Below, piece by piece: positions 17,761 to 26,400 of a stretch of 64,000 bases of DNA (its first letter is position 1; every line of letters starts with the position of its first letter). This DNA comes from Sphingobium chlorophenolicum. Its GTDB lineage: Bacteria > Pseudomonadota > Alphaproteobacteria > Sphingomonadales > Sphingomonadaceae. Location of the stretch: contig NZ_JFHR01000001.1 of NCBI RefSeq assembly GCF_000722875.1, positions 270,754 through 334,753 on the forward strand, in the 5' to 3' direction. The notes beneath the pieces were generated by a model that was not told the DNA's origin, made no database searches, and worked only from the letters and a program-made list of their open reading frames with translations. The position numbers and the translations under genes were made by a program.

Positions 17761-18885
17761 ATGCGCCACGCGGCCAACATCTACCGGCTCGGCATCAAGG
17801 AACTGCGCAGCCTGTGGCGCGATCCGATGATGCTGTTCCTGATCCTCTATTCGTTCTCGGTGGGGATCTACGTCGCGGCAACCGCCATGCCGGAAACGCT
17901 GCACAAGGCGCCTATCGCGATCGTCGATGAAGACCAGTCGCAGCTTTCCAGCCGGATAACCGGCGCCTTTTATCCGCCGCACTTCACGCCCCCTTCGATC
18001 GTGGGACTGAACGAAGTGGACAAGGGGCTGGATGCCGGGCGCTATACGTTCGCTCTCGACATCCCGCCCGATTTTCAGCGAGACGTACTTGCGGGACGCC
18101 AACCCGGCTTGCAGCTCAACGTTGACGCTACGCGGATGAGCCAGGCTTTCACGGGCGGCGGCTACATCCAGCAGATCGTGCAGGGCGAAGTTGCCGAATT
18201 CATGAAAGGCACGCGTGCGAGCACGCCGGTCCCGGTCGAGCTGGCGCTGCGCGTGCGGTTCAATCCTACGCTGGCGCAAAGCTGGTTCGGCGCGGTCATG
18301 GAAATCATCAACAGCGTCACCATGCTGTCGATCGTGCTGACGGGCGCGGCCCTGATCCGCGAGCGCGAGCACGGCACGATCGAACATTTGCTGGTGATGC
18401 CGGTGACGCCATTCGAGATCATGGCCAGCAAGGTCTGGGCCATGGGGCTCGTTGTCCTGGTCGCCTGCGCTTTCGCGCTTTTCGCGATGGTGGAAGGGGT
18501 ACTGTCCGTTCCCGTCGAAGGGTCGATCGCGCTGTTCCTCGCCGGAGCGGGGCTGCACCTGTTCGCCACGACCTCCATCGGCATCTTCATGGGGACGATC
18601 GCGCGCTCCATGCCGCAGTTCGGCTTGTTGCTGATGCTGGTGCTGCTGCCGTTGCAGATGTTGTCCGGCGGTTCGACGCCGCGCGAAAGCATGCCTGAGT
18701 TCGTCCAGACGGTCATGTTGGCCGCGCCCACCACCCATTTCGTGAAGATGGCGCAGGCCATCCTTTACCGGGGCGCGGGCTTTGACGTGGTCTGGCCCCA
18801 GTTCCTGGCTATCATTGCTATCGGCGCGATCTTCTTCGCCATTGCGTTGGCGAGGTTCCGGCGAACCATCGGCACGATGGCGTGA
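17761..18885 (+). CDS. ABC-2 family permease (YhhJ/YbhS type)
   Basis: A 374-aa inner-membrane permease with one N-terminal helix (MMLFLILYSFSVGIYVAA), a periplasmic domain of about 150 residues, then five helices. The motif IREREHGTIEHLLVMPVTPFEIM is the conserved coupling helix region, and LLPLQMLSGGSTPRESMPE is typical of the group. It starts one base after the stop of the fused ABC exporter and is probably its second transmembrane half. Confidence 0.92.
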   Translation: MRHAANIYRLGIKELRSLWRDPMMLFLILYSFSVGIYVAATAMPETLHKAPIAIVDEDQSQLSSRITGAFYPPHFTPPSIVGLNEVDKGLDAGRYTFALDIPPDFQRDVLAGRQPGLQLNVDATRMSQAFTGGGYIQQIVQGEVAEFMKGTRASTPVPVELALRVRFNPTLAQSWFGAVMEIINSVTMLSIVLTGAALIREREHGTIEHLLVMPVTPFEIMASKVWAMGLVVLVACAFALFAMVEGVLSVPVEGSIALFLAGAGLHLFATTSIGIFMGTIARSMPQFGLLLMLVLLPLQMLSGGSTPRESMPEFVQTVMLAAPTTHFVKMAQAILYRGAGFDVVWPQFLAIIAIGAIFFAIALARFRRTIGTMA

Positions 18886-18897
18886 GGAGGCAGTCGA

Positions 18898-19053
18898 ATG
18901 TCAGAACACCAAATTGCGTGGGGCATCGTAACGATGCTTCAGACTAACGATTGCCGAACGGTTCCGCGCAGGTTTCGCAGGAGAATAATACCGGCGGCGG
19001 TGTCACGGATCCTGAGCCAGGTTTTCGAAACAGCGAATCCACGATTGCCCTAG
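18898..19053 (+). CDS. Small hypothetical ORF after the efflux operon
   Basis: A 51-codon ORF, starting MSEHQIAWGIVTML, with an excellent Shine-Dalgarno (AGGAGG, 7 bases before the ATG) overlapping the permease stop. The second half is arginine-rich and shows no recognisable domain. It may be a genuine small protein, or the start of a gene truncated at this boundary of the accessory region. A hairpin follows its stop by 10 bases. Confidence 0.35.
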   Translation: MSEHQIAWGIVTMLQTNDCRTVPRRFRRRIIPAAVSRILSQVFETANPRLP

Positions 19054-19063
19054 CAGCCTCACG

Positions 19064-19087
19064 CGTCAGCCATAGCGCTGGCTGACG
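19064..19087 (+). terminator. Hairpin at end of efflux operon
   Basis: CGTCAGCCA at 19064-19072 pairs perfectly with TGGCTGACG at 19079-19087 over a 6-base loop. It lies just after the small ORF that ends the efflux operon. There is no T-tract, so it would be an imperfect intrinsic terminator or an RNA 3'-end stabiliser. Confidence 0.4.
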
Positions 19088-19100
19088 GCTGTGAATGCCC

Positions 19101-19115
19101 CCTATCTCCCATAGG
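19101..19115. promoter_or_regulatory. Dyad upstream of LuxR gene, possible lux-box-like site
   Basis: CCTAT and ATAGG are perfect inverted arms around CTCCC, 65 bp upstream of the LuxR-family start. The location suits an autoregulatory operator for the LuxR protein. The 15-bp size is a little short for a classical 18-20 bp lux box, so the match is tentative. Confidence 0.4.
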
Positions 19116-19179
19116 TATCACAACGGCTTCTTCTGGCACGTTTGCCGGTGCACGGCCAACACAACCCAAGGAGGATGCC

Positions 19180-19971
19180 ATGTATGTCAATGCCAGACTG
19201 CGTGAGACACTCTCACGCTTCAATGTCGCTTCTTCAATGGAAGCGCTGCTCGCCGCCTTAGCTGATGCCGCCACGAAAATGGGCTTCCCCTATGTCGCGA
19301 TGATCCAACATGGCGGCCTCCCACGCTTGGTCGAACGGGCGCTGGTTATTACCAACTATCCGGCGGAGTTCGTGCGTTTCTACACCGAGAGCCACGCGTA
19401 CGTCATCGATCCAGTCTATGAGGTGAGCCAGTTGCTGGACCGCCCGTTCAGCTGGGACGAGATTCCCGGTTATGTCGATCTCACAGGCACACAATCAGCC
19501 CTGTTCGAAGAAGCGCGGCTGCATGGTCTCGTCCACGGTGTCACCGTGCCGCTCCACATACCGAGCGAATCCCATGCGTCTTGCACTTTCGCACGCGCGG
19601 AGCCGATCATGGCTTCGCCATCGCTACTGACGACGCTCCACATCGTCGCTGCCTTCGGGTTCAAGGCGGGCCTCAGACTACATCATGCCTCGCGCGGACA
19701 TGACGTACCCAGGCTCACGCGCCGCGAAGCTCAATGCACGGCATTGGTCGCCGTCGGCAAGAGCGATTGGGAGATCAGCCAGATACTCGGTCTGAGCGAG
19801 ACCTCGGTGCGCTATTTCGTCTCCCACGCAAAGCAGCGTTACGGCGTCTACAAGCGCTCAGAGCTTGTCGCCAGGGCGCTCATCGACGCGCAGATCCTTC
19901 GAAACGACCAAGGGATCATTGAGGCTGGACCCCGCCGCCCGCGCCACAGGGCGAAACGGCGCAGTCCTTGA
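19180..19971 (+). CDS. LuxR-family regulator with autoinducer-binding domain (solo)
   Basis: A 263-aa transcription factor. Residues about 20-165 are an acyl-homoserine-lactone-binding domain: FVRFYTESHAYVIDPVYE gives the conserved Tyr and Asp-Pro, FSWDEI the second Trp, and HGVTVPLH the conserved Gly. The usual first Trp of the pocket (WxxxY) is Phe here. Residues about 180-240 are the LuxR helix-turn-helix (LTRREAQCTALVAVGKSDWEISQILG). No luxI-type synthase gene is visible, so it is a solo in this window. It may respond to signals from elsewhere in the genome or from other cells. Given its place before the conjugation module, control of transfer is possible but unproven. Confidence 0.88.
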   Translation: MYVNARLRETLSRFNVASSMEALLAALADAATKMGFPYVAMIQHGGLPRLVERALVITNYPAEFVRFYTESHAYVIDPVYEVSQLLDRPFSWDEIPGYVDLTGTQSALFEEARLHGLVHGVTVPLHIPSESHASCTFARAEPIMASPSLLTTLHIVAAFGFKAGLRLHHASRGHDVPRLTRREAQCTALVAVGKSDWEISQILGLSETSVRYFVSHAKQRYGVYKRSELVARALIDAQILRNDQGIIEAGPRRPRHRAKRRSP

Positions 19972-20108
19972 CAGTCCTGTCGGTGTCGCCGTGTTGCGCA
20001 TCCCGTCAATTGGCCCGCGAACCGCCATGCCTAGGGCGGATAAGTGTATTGACCTACGGTCGCACGATCCAGTTTGCCGAGCTCTGATAATGCCAAGCAA
20101 GGCTTAGC

Positions 20109-20122
20109 TAATTTCGAAATTA
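20109..20122. promoter_or_regulatory. Palindrome TAATTTCGAAATTA upstream of abiEi
   Basis: A perfect 14-bp palindrome in an AT-rich patch, 34 bp before the antitoxin start. AbiEi antitoxins are known to bind inverted repeats in their own promoter, so this is the natural candidate operator. Confidence 0.45.
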
Positions 20123-20155
20123 ATAAACTCGACAGTAGTTTCCCAATCTGTCAAA

Positions 20156-20950
20156 ATGCATAGCATGGCTTCGCAAACATTAGGAAAATTAAACCGGCTG
20201 CAACGGGATCTCCCAGAGAGCCTGCTGGTCGACGCGGCATGGATGGAAGCCCATGGTTACTCATCATCGCTGCGGAGCCAATATGTTCGCGCGGGATGGC
20301 TCGATAGCCCGACCCGGCGCGTCTATCGCCGCTCGCGTGGACCGCTCACCTGGGAACAGGCCGTTATCTCACTGCAATCCCTGTTGGACCTGCCTTTGAC
20401 AGTTGGCGGGCGCACAGCGCTCGAACAGCAGGGCTACGCTCATTATCTCTCCATAACGGTGCGCGAAGTCCATCTCTATGGGCCAAGCCGGCCGCCGACA
20501 TGGCTCGACAGCCTGCCACTCGATGTCTCGTTCCGCTGGCATAACAGCCTCCGGCTGTTTCCAGTCGACGGCGAGATTCCTCCCGAGCCTGCGCCCCGGA
20601 TGTCCAGCACCGCCGGCACGACCTTGCCGATCCGCTGTTCGAGCAAGGAACGCGCCGTTCTCGAACTGCTCGATGAGCTTCCCCATGAGAGCTTCCATCA
20701 GGTCGACATGCTGATGGAAGGAATGAGCGACCTCAGCCCACGTCGCCTTCAGACACTTCTTGAGGCGTGCGCGAGCGTAAAAGTGAAGCGTCTCTTCCTC
20801 TTCTTCGCGGATCGCCATGGCCATGCCTGGCGTTCGAAGCTCGATGTTTCCCGCCTGGATCTCGGATCGGGCAAACGCGTCCTGGTCAAAGGAGGGAAGC
20901 TCGACCGGCGCTACAACATCACCGTGCCCTCCGACCTGGCGGGAGAATAG
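20156..20950 (+). CDS. abiEi: AbiEi-type antitoxin (type IV toxin-antitoxin)
   Basis: A 264-aa protein with an N-terminal winged-helix region (residues about 15-60, LVDAAWMEAHGYSSSLRSQY) and the AbiEi C-terminal region (CSSKERAVLELLDELP and SPRRLQTLLEACASVKVKRLF). It ends 4 bp before the toxin gene. In AbiE systems this protein represses the operon and counteracts the nucleotidyltransferase toxin without direct binding. There is a weak ribosome site; Met1 or Met4 could be the start. Such pairs give phage abortive infection and stabilise mobile elements. Confidence 0.85.
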   Translation: MHSMASQTLGKLNRLQRDLPESLLVDAAWMEAHGYSSSLRSQYVRAGWLDSPTRRVYRRSRGPLTWEQAVISLQSLLDLPLTVGGRTALEQQGYAHYLSITVREVHLYGPSRPPTWLDSLPLDVSFRWHNSLRLFPVDGEIPPEPAPRMSSTAGTTLPIRCSSKERAVLELLDELPHESFHQVDMLMEGMSDLSPRRLQTLLEACASVKVKRLFLFFADRHGHAWRSKLDVSRLDLGSGKRVLVKGGKLDRRYNITVPSDLAGE

Positions 20951-20954
20951 CTGT

Positions 20955-21875
20955 ATGGCGTTTCTCGACGGCTACCGGAGACAGGTCGCTCTTCTTCTGC
21001 GTGTTATGCCTCACGTCGCGAAGGAGGATATCTTCGCGCTGAAAGGCGGAACAGCGATCAATCTGTTCGTGCGTGACCTGCCGCGACTTTCGGTGGACAT
21101 CGACCTCACCTATCTGCCGATCGAGGACCGCGCGACCTCGCTCGCCACGATCGATGCGGCGATGCTGCGGATCAAGGAACGCATCGAGGAAGGACTGGTC
21201 GGAGCCAGGATTCATGCGTCGCGTTCCGCTGACGAAAAAATCGTCACCAAGCTCATCGTTCGTGCGGATGATGTGCAGATCAAGATCGAGGTCACGCCAG
21301 TGTTGCGCGGGACGGTCTATGATCCCGTCGTTATGGGTGTCGTTCCCGCAGTCGAGGACGCCTTTGGTTTTGCTGAGATTCAGGTGGTGTCCTTCGCCGA
21401 TCTCTATGCGGGAAAAATCGTGGCGGCGCTCGACCGGCAGCACCCTCGCGACCTCTTCGACGTCCGCGACTTGCTGGCGAACGAAGGCGTCACAGACGAT
21501 TTGCGACGTGCATTTCTCGTCTACCTCGCCAGCCATAATCGCCCGATGGCCGAGGTTCTCGCTCCCGCCCGTAAACCGCTCGCCGAGGAGTTCGAGCGCG
21601 GTTTCGTCGGAATGACTCACCAGCCGATCACTCTGGCGGAACTGGAATCAGCGCGTGAAGACATCATCGCGTGCATGGTTGCCGGGATGCCTGACACTCA
21701 TCGGCAATTCCTTGTCGGCTTCAAGCGTGGTGAACCGGACTGGGCGCTTGCGGGCATTGATGAGGCGAGGCGACTGCCCGCGGTTTTGTGGAAGCAACGT
21801 AACCTGGACCGGTTGGACCCTGGCAAGAGGCAGGAGCTTGTTGCCGCGTTGGAGAAGCAATTGCTGCCGGGATAG
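20955..21875 (+). CDS. abiEii: AbiEii-type nucleotidyltransferase toxin
   Basis: A 306-aa toxin of the AbiEii/DUF1814 nucleotidyltransferase family. LKGGTAINLF near residue 30 and the catalytic LSVDIDLTYL (DxD) near residue 48 form the polymerase-beta-like active site; EVTPVLRG and YAGKIVAALDRQHPRDLFDVRDL are further family signatures. Members add nucleotides to tRNA or other acceptors and stop growth. The gene follows the antitoxin with a 4-bp gap. An in-frame ATG 138 bases upstream lies inside the antitoxin and was rejected. Confidence 0.9.
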   Translation: MAFLDGYRRQVALLLRVMPHVAKEDIFALKGGTAINLFVRDLPRLSVDIDLTYLPIEDRATSLATIDAAMLRIKERIEEGLVGARIHASRSADEKIVTKLIVRADDVQIKIEVTPVLRGTVYDPVVMGVVPAVEDAFGFAEIQVVSFADLYAGKIVAALDRQHPRDLFDVRDLLANEGVTDDLRRAFLVYLASHNRPMAEVLAPARKPLAEEFERGFVGMTHQPITLAELESAREDIIACMVAGMPDTHRQFLVGFKRGEPDWALAGIDEARRLPAVLWKQRNLDRLDPGKRQELVAALEKQLLPG

Positions 21876-22088
21876 GTCAGGCGCCCCTCCGACGCCTGCA
21901 GGTCAGCCTGTTTGCGGCGAGCAGCGCGGAAGGGTGGTGGTTAGGTGAAGTGCGGGAGCAGCGAGGAAAGGGTGGAGGTGATGGGAGAGGGAGCCGCTCG
22001 CGTTTGGGACCAGCAGGTACATTGAAGGCTTACGGTTCGACATGGATTTTGGCGGAATGGCCGGGCAATGTCTTTCCGCCAGCGCTGG

Positions 22089-22442
22089 CTATATTCTTGG
22101 TGATGCAGGCGCGCGAACATAGCGCACAGCGTGGTCGAGGCGCTCCGCCGCGTCGGCCTCGCTGATGCGGAGGCGGCGTGCGATCTGGCCAACGGTAAAG
22201 CCGTCATTGCGATGAAGGAACAAGGCCCGCATGGTCAGGTGCGGTAGATCGGTAAAAACAGAATCCCATACCTCGCCTTCTTCCCCCATCTTGCCCGACG
22301 ACCCCATGACCCTCTCAATCACATCGTGGAGATCGGCAGCAGCGGGTTCCTGCAAGGCGTATAGGATCGCCAAGGACTGCTCCATCATTTCCAGCGCTTG
22401 TTCTTTTAATTCGTCGTTGCCCGGCTCGTTACCGCTCCCCAT
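22089..22442 (-). CDS. Sigma-70 region-4-like small regulator
   Basis: A 117-aa protein. The C-terminal half (about residues 65-110) resembles sigma-70 region 4: a proline-preceded helix (LPHLTMRALFLHR), a helix-turn-helix (FTVGQIARRLRISEADAAERL) and a final helix. The N-terminal half is acidic and does not look like sigma region 2, so this is not an ordinary ECF sigma factor. The ribosome site is nearly perfect, AAGGAGGTGA four bases before the ATG, predicting strong translation. It stands alone between the AbiE pair and the conjugation module and may be a regulator of the element. Confidence 0.65.
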   Translation of the reverse strand: MGSGNEPGNDELKEQALEMMEQSLAILYALQEPAAADLHDVIERVMGSSGKMGEEGEVWDSVFTDLPHLTMRALFLHRNDGFTVGQIARRLRISEADAAERLDHAVRYVRAPASPRI

Positions 22443-23039
22443 GCTCTCACCTCCTTCTTAGTTGCAGAGGAGCATGACAGAAATCGCGGGATTTTCATCA
22501 ACAACAACCCCCAACTTGGATATTGTTGTGCGCTGGCTCTTTGCGCGAAGGTGCCATGCGCTATTTTATGGTTTCCGAGCCGTTAGCCGGACTTCAGATT
22601 TTGAAAACATCATGACTGCCAGCCTTACAGGTCGCGCCGCCGCTCGCATCAGCGGAGGTGCCGAGAAGGGGGTTGCCCGGGGATGGAGATGCTCGAGATA
22701 TGGAAAATGCACGGTCTCGTGCCGACCTTGTAAGTCATATGCCCAGCAGAAGCGGCTGAGACGCAGTCCGTGTTGGACACCGCAAAAGCTGTCCCAACCG
22801 CGACATTTACCGGAACTGGCAAGAACGACCGTCATGCATTGACATTGGTGACGGTTATTGCGGCGGCGCCAATACCCTCTCTCTGGAATTGACGCCGCCA
22901 CATCGATCCCTGTTCGCAAAGATGGGTCAATGCCGATAGATTAGAAGCGTTGTTCCCAATCGGTTTCCAGATCGAGCCGATTCACAAATGATGGAACACC
23001 GACAGAATTCTGCTATAGTCCTCCAGTGAGGATATAGCG
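22443..23039. other. About 600 bp without a convincing gene
   Basis: Six-frame reading gives only short low-quality frames with many Cys, Trp and Arg residues and no motif. G+C is lower than in flanking genes. The right end carries a promoter-like sequence for the 23040 gene. It may be decayed mobile DNA. Confidence 0.5.
22992..23019 (+). promoter_or_regulatory. Sigma-70-like promoter before the 23040 gene
   Basis: TGGAAC at 22992-22997 and TATAGT at 23014-23019 are separated by 16 bases, a fair match to -35 and -10 boxes, and a GAGGA ribosome site lies between them and the ATG at 23040. Confidence 0.4.
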
Positions 23040-23489
23040 ATGAACAACGCCGCCCATATTCAAGCGCCCGAACCGGCATCGCCTCGGCTGAAACCGGCCG
23101 ATTGGCTTTGGCGTCCGTGGTACGCGAAGCTGTGGTGGTCGGCAATTCCGGTCTGGTGGATCGGCATGGCTGCATCGACCAGGATCGCGCCGCTTGAGGC
23201 GTTCTACGACAGCGCGGCGGCCGGTTTTCTCAACGTCCTGTTCTTCCCGATGATGGCGCTTATGGTGCTCGGAATCGGCTATGCACAGCATTGGCTCGCG
23301 CAGTTTCCAAAGCAGGGTGACGGAACTTCGCTGTCCGATGAAACGGTAGCTAGAATCGCCGATGTATGGGAGGAGCATGATCGGGCAATGGAGGATCTCC
23401 ATGCCAGCTCCGATATTCTCGATCCGAGGTCTGGTGCATTGTGGATCGGAAATCCTTTGAGCTCTCACTGGCCTCACAAACGACTTTAA
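23040..23489 (+). CDS. Hypothetical membrane protein convergent with traG
   Basis: A 149-aa protein, not assignable to a named family. It has a Pro-rich N-terminus, a Trp-rich stretch (DWLWRPWYAKLWWSAIPVWWIG) and two likely membrane helices (about residues 30-48 and 62-85), then a charged cytoplasmic tail. It is preceded by a plausible promoter and ribosome site and overlaps the traG stop by four bases from the opposite strand. Its place at the end of the Tra cluster suggests a conjugation-related role such as exclusion, but nothing in the sequence proves it. Confidence 0.6.
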   Translation: MNNAAHIQAPEPASPRLKPADWLWRPWYAKLWWSAIPVWWIGMAASTRIAPLEAFYDSAAAGFLNVLFFPMMALMVLGIGYAQHWLAQFPKQGDGTSLSDETVARIADVWEEHDRAMEDLHASSDILDPRSGALWIGNPLSSHWPHKRL

Positions 23490-26400
23490 CGCTTCTTGAA
23501 GCTACTGTCCCCGTCGCCGGGGCTGTTATCGAGATCGGTCGAGAACCGACCACTTTTCAGGACGGAATTCTGTTCGATTGAGGTGAGCGGACCGGTGATA
23601 TCGAACGTAGCTCGCCCGGAATCCGCATCCTGCAGGTAGCGATTGCGCATCCCGTTCGGGCCAAGAATGCGTTCCGATAGTTCGCGCGAGAAGGCCGCTT
23701 CCGGGCTGCCGGAGCGGGCAGCCGCCCGTTCAGCCGCTGCTATTGCATTGCGGACGTCGTAGTTCACGATATCAATCGCTGACTGCGCCGTCTCGCTCGT
23801 GGTGCCAACGTCACGGCTCTCAAACCCAAGACTCCCACCGACACGCCCCGATGTGGAGCGTCCCTTTTGGGTGATCGGGCTTTGGTTCGATTGTTGCCCT
23901 TTGCCGCTAGGTTGTCCGCGACCGCCCGTCGCTTCCGACTCATTGGCACTGATAGTGCCGCCAACATGAGCGCCGATAGTGGTCCCCATCGTGGTCTGGT
24001 CCTGCGCGGATCGTGAGAGCCCGCGCTGCCATCCGGTCTGCGCGATGATCGCCTGGACGTCGCGCGTAAGCGTATCGGCCACCTGCGGGTTAAGCCGCCA
24101 GTTGCCATGCCGATCCATCTCGAACCCGCCGCGCAGCCAGTTCTGCATCATCGCCTGGCCCTGTTCGCCGCTGCTGAGGAAGTGTTCAATGGTGTCAGGG
24201 CCTGCCTGCTTGCCCGCCTCGAACCGCGTGGAGGTGTCGTTGCGTGCCGATTGCTGGAACCCGACCGAGCTGGAGACGAGAAGATCGTTGTCGGCGAACG
24301 AGAACCTTGCCCGCCCGCCATTGGCGACCGCGCCGAGCTGGCTTTCGTTGATGAGCCCGCCACGCCACATCTGCGCCGCCGTCTCCGGGGTAAGATTGAG
24401 GCTCAGATCGCCATTCTGCGCCATGGCGATCTCGCGCTTCGACATGTCCACCCCATGATCGGCCAGCAACTTCTGCATGCGGGTCAAGCGCTCATTGTCG
24501 ATGATCCGCGTCAACCGTTCGTTGCGGGCGCGATCAGCGATGCCTGCCGCGCCGCCTTCGGCCATATCGACCTGATTGCCGGCACCCTGGCTGAGCGTGC
24601 GGATGAAGCTGTCGAGATGTGCGGCCTGTCGCACCGACATGCCCGCCGCGGCCGCGCCTTCCGCGAACCCGGCGTTGTCGGCCTGCCGCCGCTGCTCACC
24701 GATCCGGGCGGCGGACCGTGTCCCGTCGTGACCGACCTCACGCTGCGCGTCGAGCTTGCCCGACCGTTCGGCAAAATCGAAGCCCGCTGCCTCGCGGGTG
24801 CGCCCATAGACGCTGGTGCCCTCGCGCGCGGCCTCGGCGGTCGCACCGTCGGCGGTGCCGACCTGCACGGCGGCATTGTAGGTTTCGAGCGCCCGCATGA
24901 CCTGCGCTTCATTTCTGCCCGTTGCGCGCGACAGTTGGGAAATGGCGGTGGAGCGAGCCTCTCCGGATAGCGCGTTGATAAAGGCGACGCGTCGGGAGGT
25001 TTCCTGAACGGAGAGGCCGAGCATGGAGGAAGCGTTGCGCTGGCCCTCATTGCTGCCGGTCCTATGCGCCTGCTCGGTCGCGACATTGCCGCGCTCGATC
25101 CGCCTTACATTGTCGCCAGCAAAATCGCGCCTGCCTTCCATCGCGCCGACCTGGATCTGCGCGCCGGTCAGATCGTTCCTCAGCATCTGCTCCTGGTCGA
25201 AGGTATTAGCGATCAGCTTGGCGAAGGTCGGATCGGCCGACGCCTGCGCGATCACCGTCGAGGCTTTGAGCGCGGCATCCTGCTGGTCGTAGCCGCTCCT
25301 CTCGAAATGCCGCTGCGCGCCGGACAGCATCATGTCATAGGCGCGCGTATCCCCGAACGCCTTCCACTGGACCATCTTCTGCGTGAAGGCCGCGAACGAA
25401 CGCTCCCCGGACTGTCCCTCTCCAAAATAGCCGGTGCCAAGGCTGCGGAGCGCATCCTTCTCCGCGAAATTGTGGATCGCGCTGGTCGCGGCATTGTCGC
25501 GCACGGCGCGCACGGTCGCGGGATCGGTGAGGCTGCGGCCGGTGAGGGCAGGGGAGAGCCCGCCCAGTTCGCGCGCCGCATCGAGCTTGCCCATGCCGAA
25601 TGCGGCCGTTCCGCTGGCGCCGCCGCCATGTTCGCCGAGCACGCTGCTCGCCGCACCGAACGCCCGGTTGGCGCCGAAGGTCGAGCGTTCGCCGAAGTCC
25701 CCGAAGTTCGAGGCCGCGCCCCGGCGCGCCATCGTGCCCGCGGCCCCCGCCTGCGCCTCGAGCGCGCCGGCATAGCCTTCGCTGGTGGCAAGCGGCGCGG
25801 CCGCCGCCGTGCCCTGACCCTGCACACCGAGCGCGCCGGATGTGAACGAGGTGAACACATTGCCGGAGAACCGGAAAACCGTGAACACGAAGGCCCCGGC
25901 GAGGCCCGCGGACGCGGTGCGGAAACTCCCGAAGATCGCAAGCGCCTTCATCGCGGACGACGGCGCCAGCATCCAGGCATTCGCCGCGACATGGTTGGCG
26001 CGCATCTCGGCCAGCACATCGGTCGCGCGGCCCAGCGTCAGCTGATAGATGCCGGCGTCGATCACGCCCCAGAGCGCCACGAAGACGAACAGGCCGAGGG
26101 CGAAGCTGGCGACGCGCAGGTTGATCGGGGTCAGGATGAAAAGCAGCGCGACGGGCATCATGAACAGCATGATCCCGAACACGGTCGCCCGGATCGTCGG
26201 CATCCACTCGTTCGCGGTCGACATGGTGGCGAGGCCAGACGAGACGACGGCGCGATTGGCCATGACGCGCGCCGCCGTCGCCGGACTATCCTCGAACAAT
26301 ACGTCGCCCACCGTGCTGCCGAGCATCACATTGGTCAGGAACTGCTGGAGCGAGAGCGGCGTATCCATCATCATCTGGCCGAGTTCGCCGATGTTGGACC

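Noticed and set aside
21878..21898. Hairpin CAGGCG-N9-CGCCTG after abiEii as a terminator
   Set aside because: Only a 6-bp stem with a 9-base loop and no T-tract; too weak to call.
22566..22919. 117-codon minus-strand frame in the 22.4-23.0 kb gap
   Set aside because: Erratic composition with scattered Cys, Arg and His, no ribosome site and no motif.
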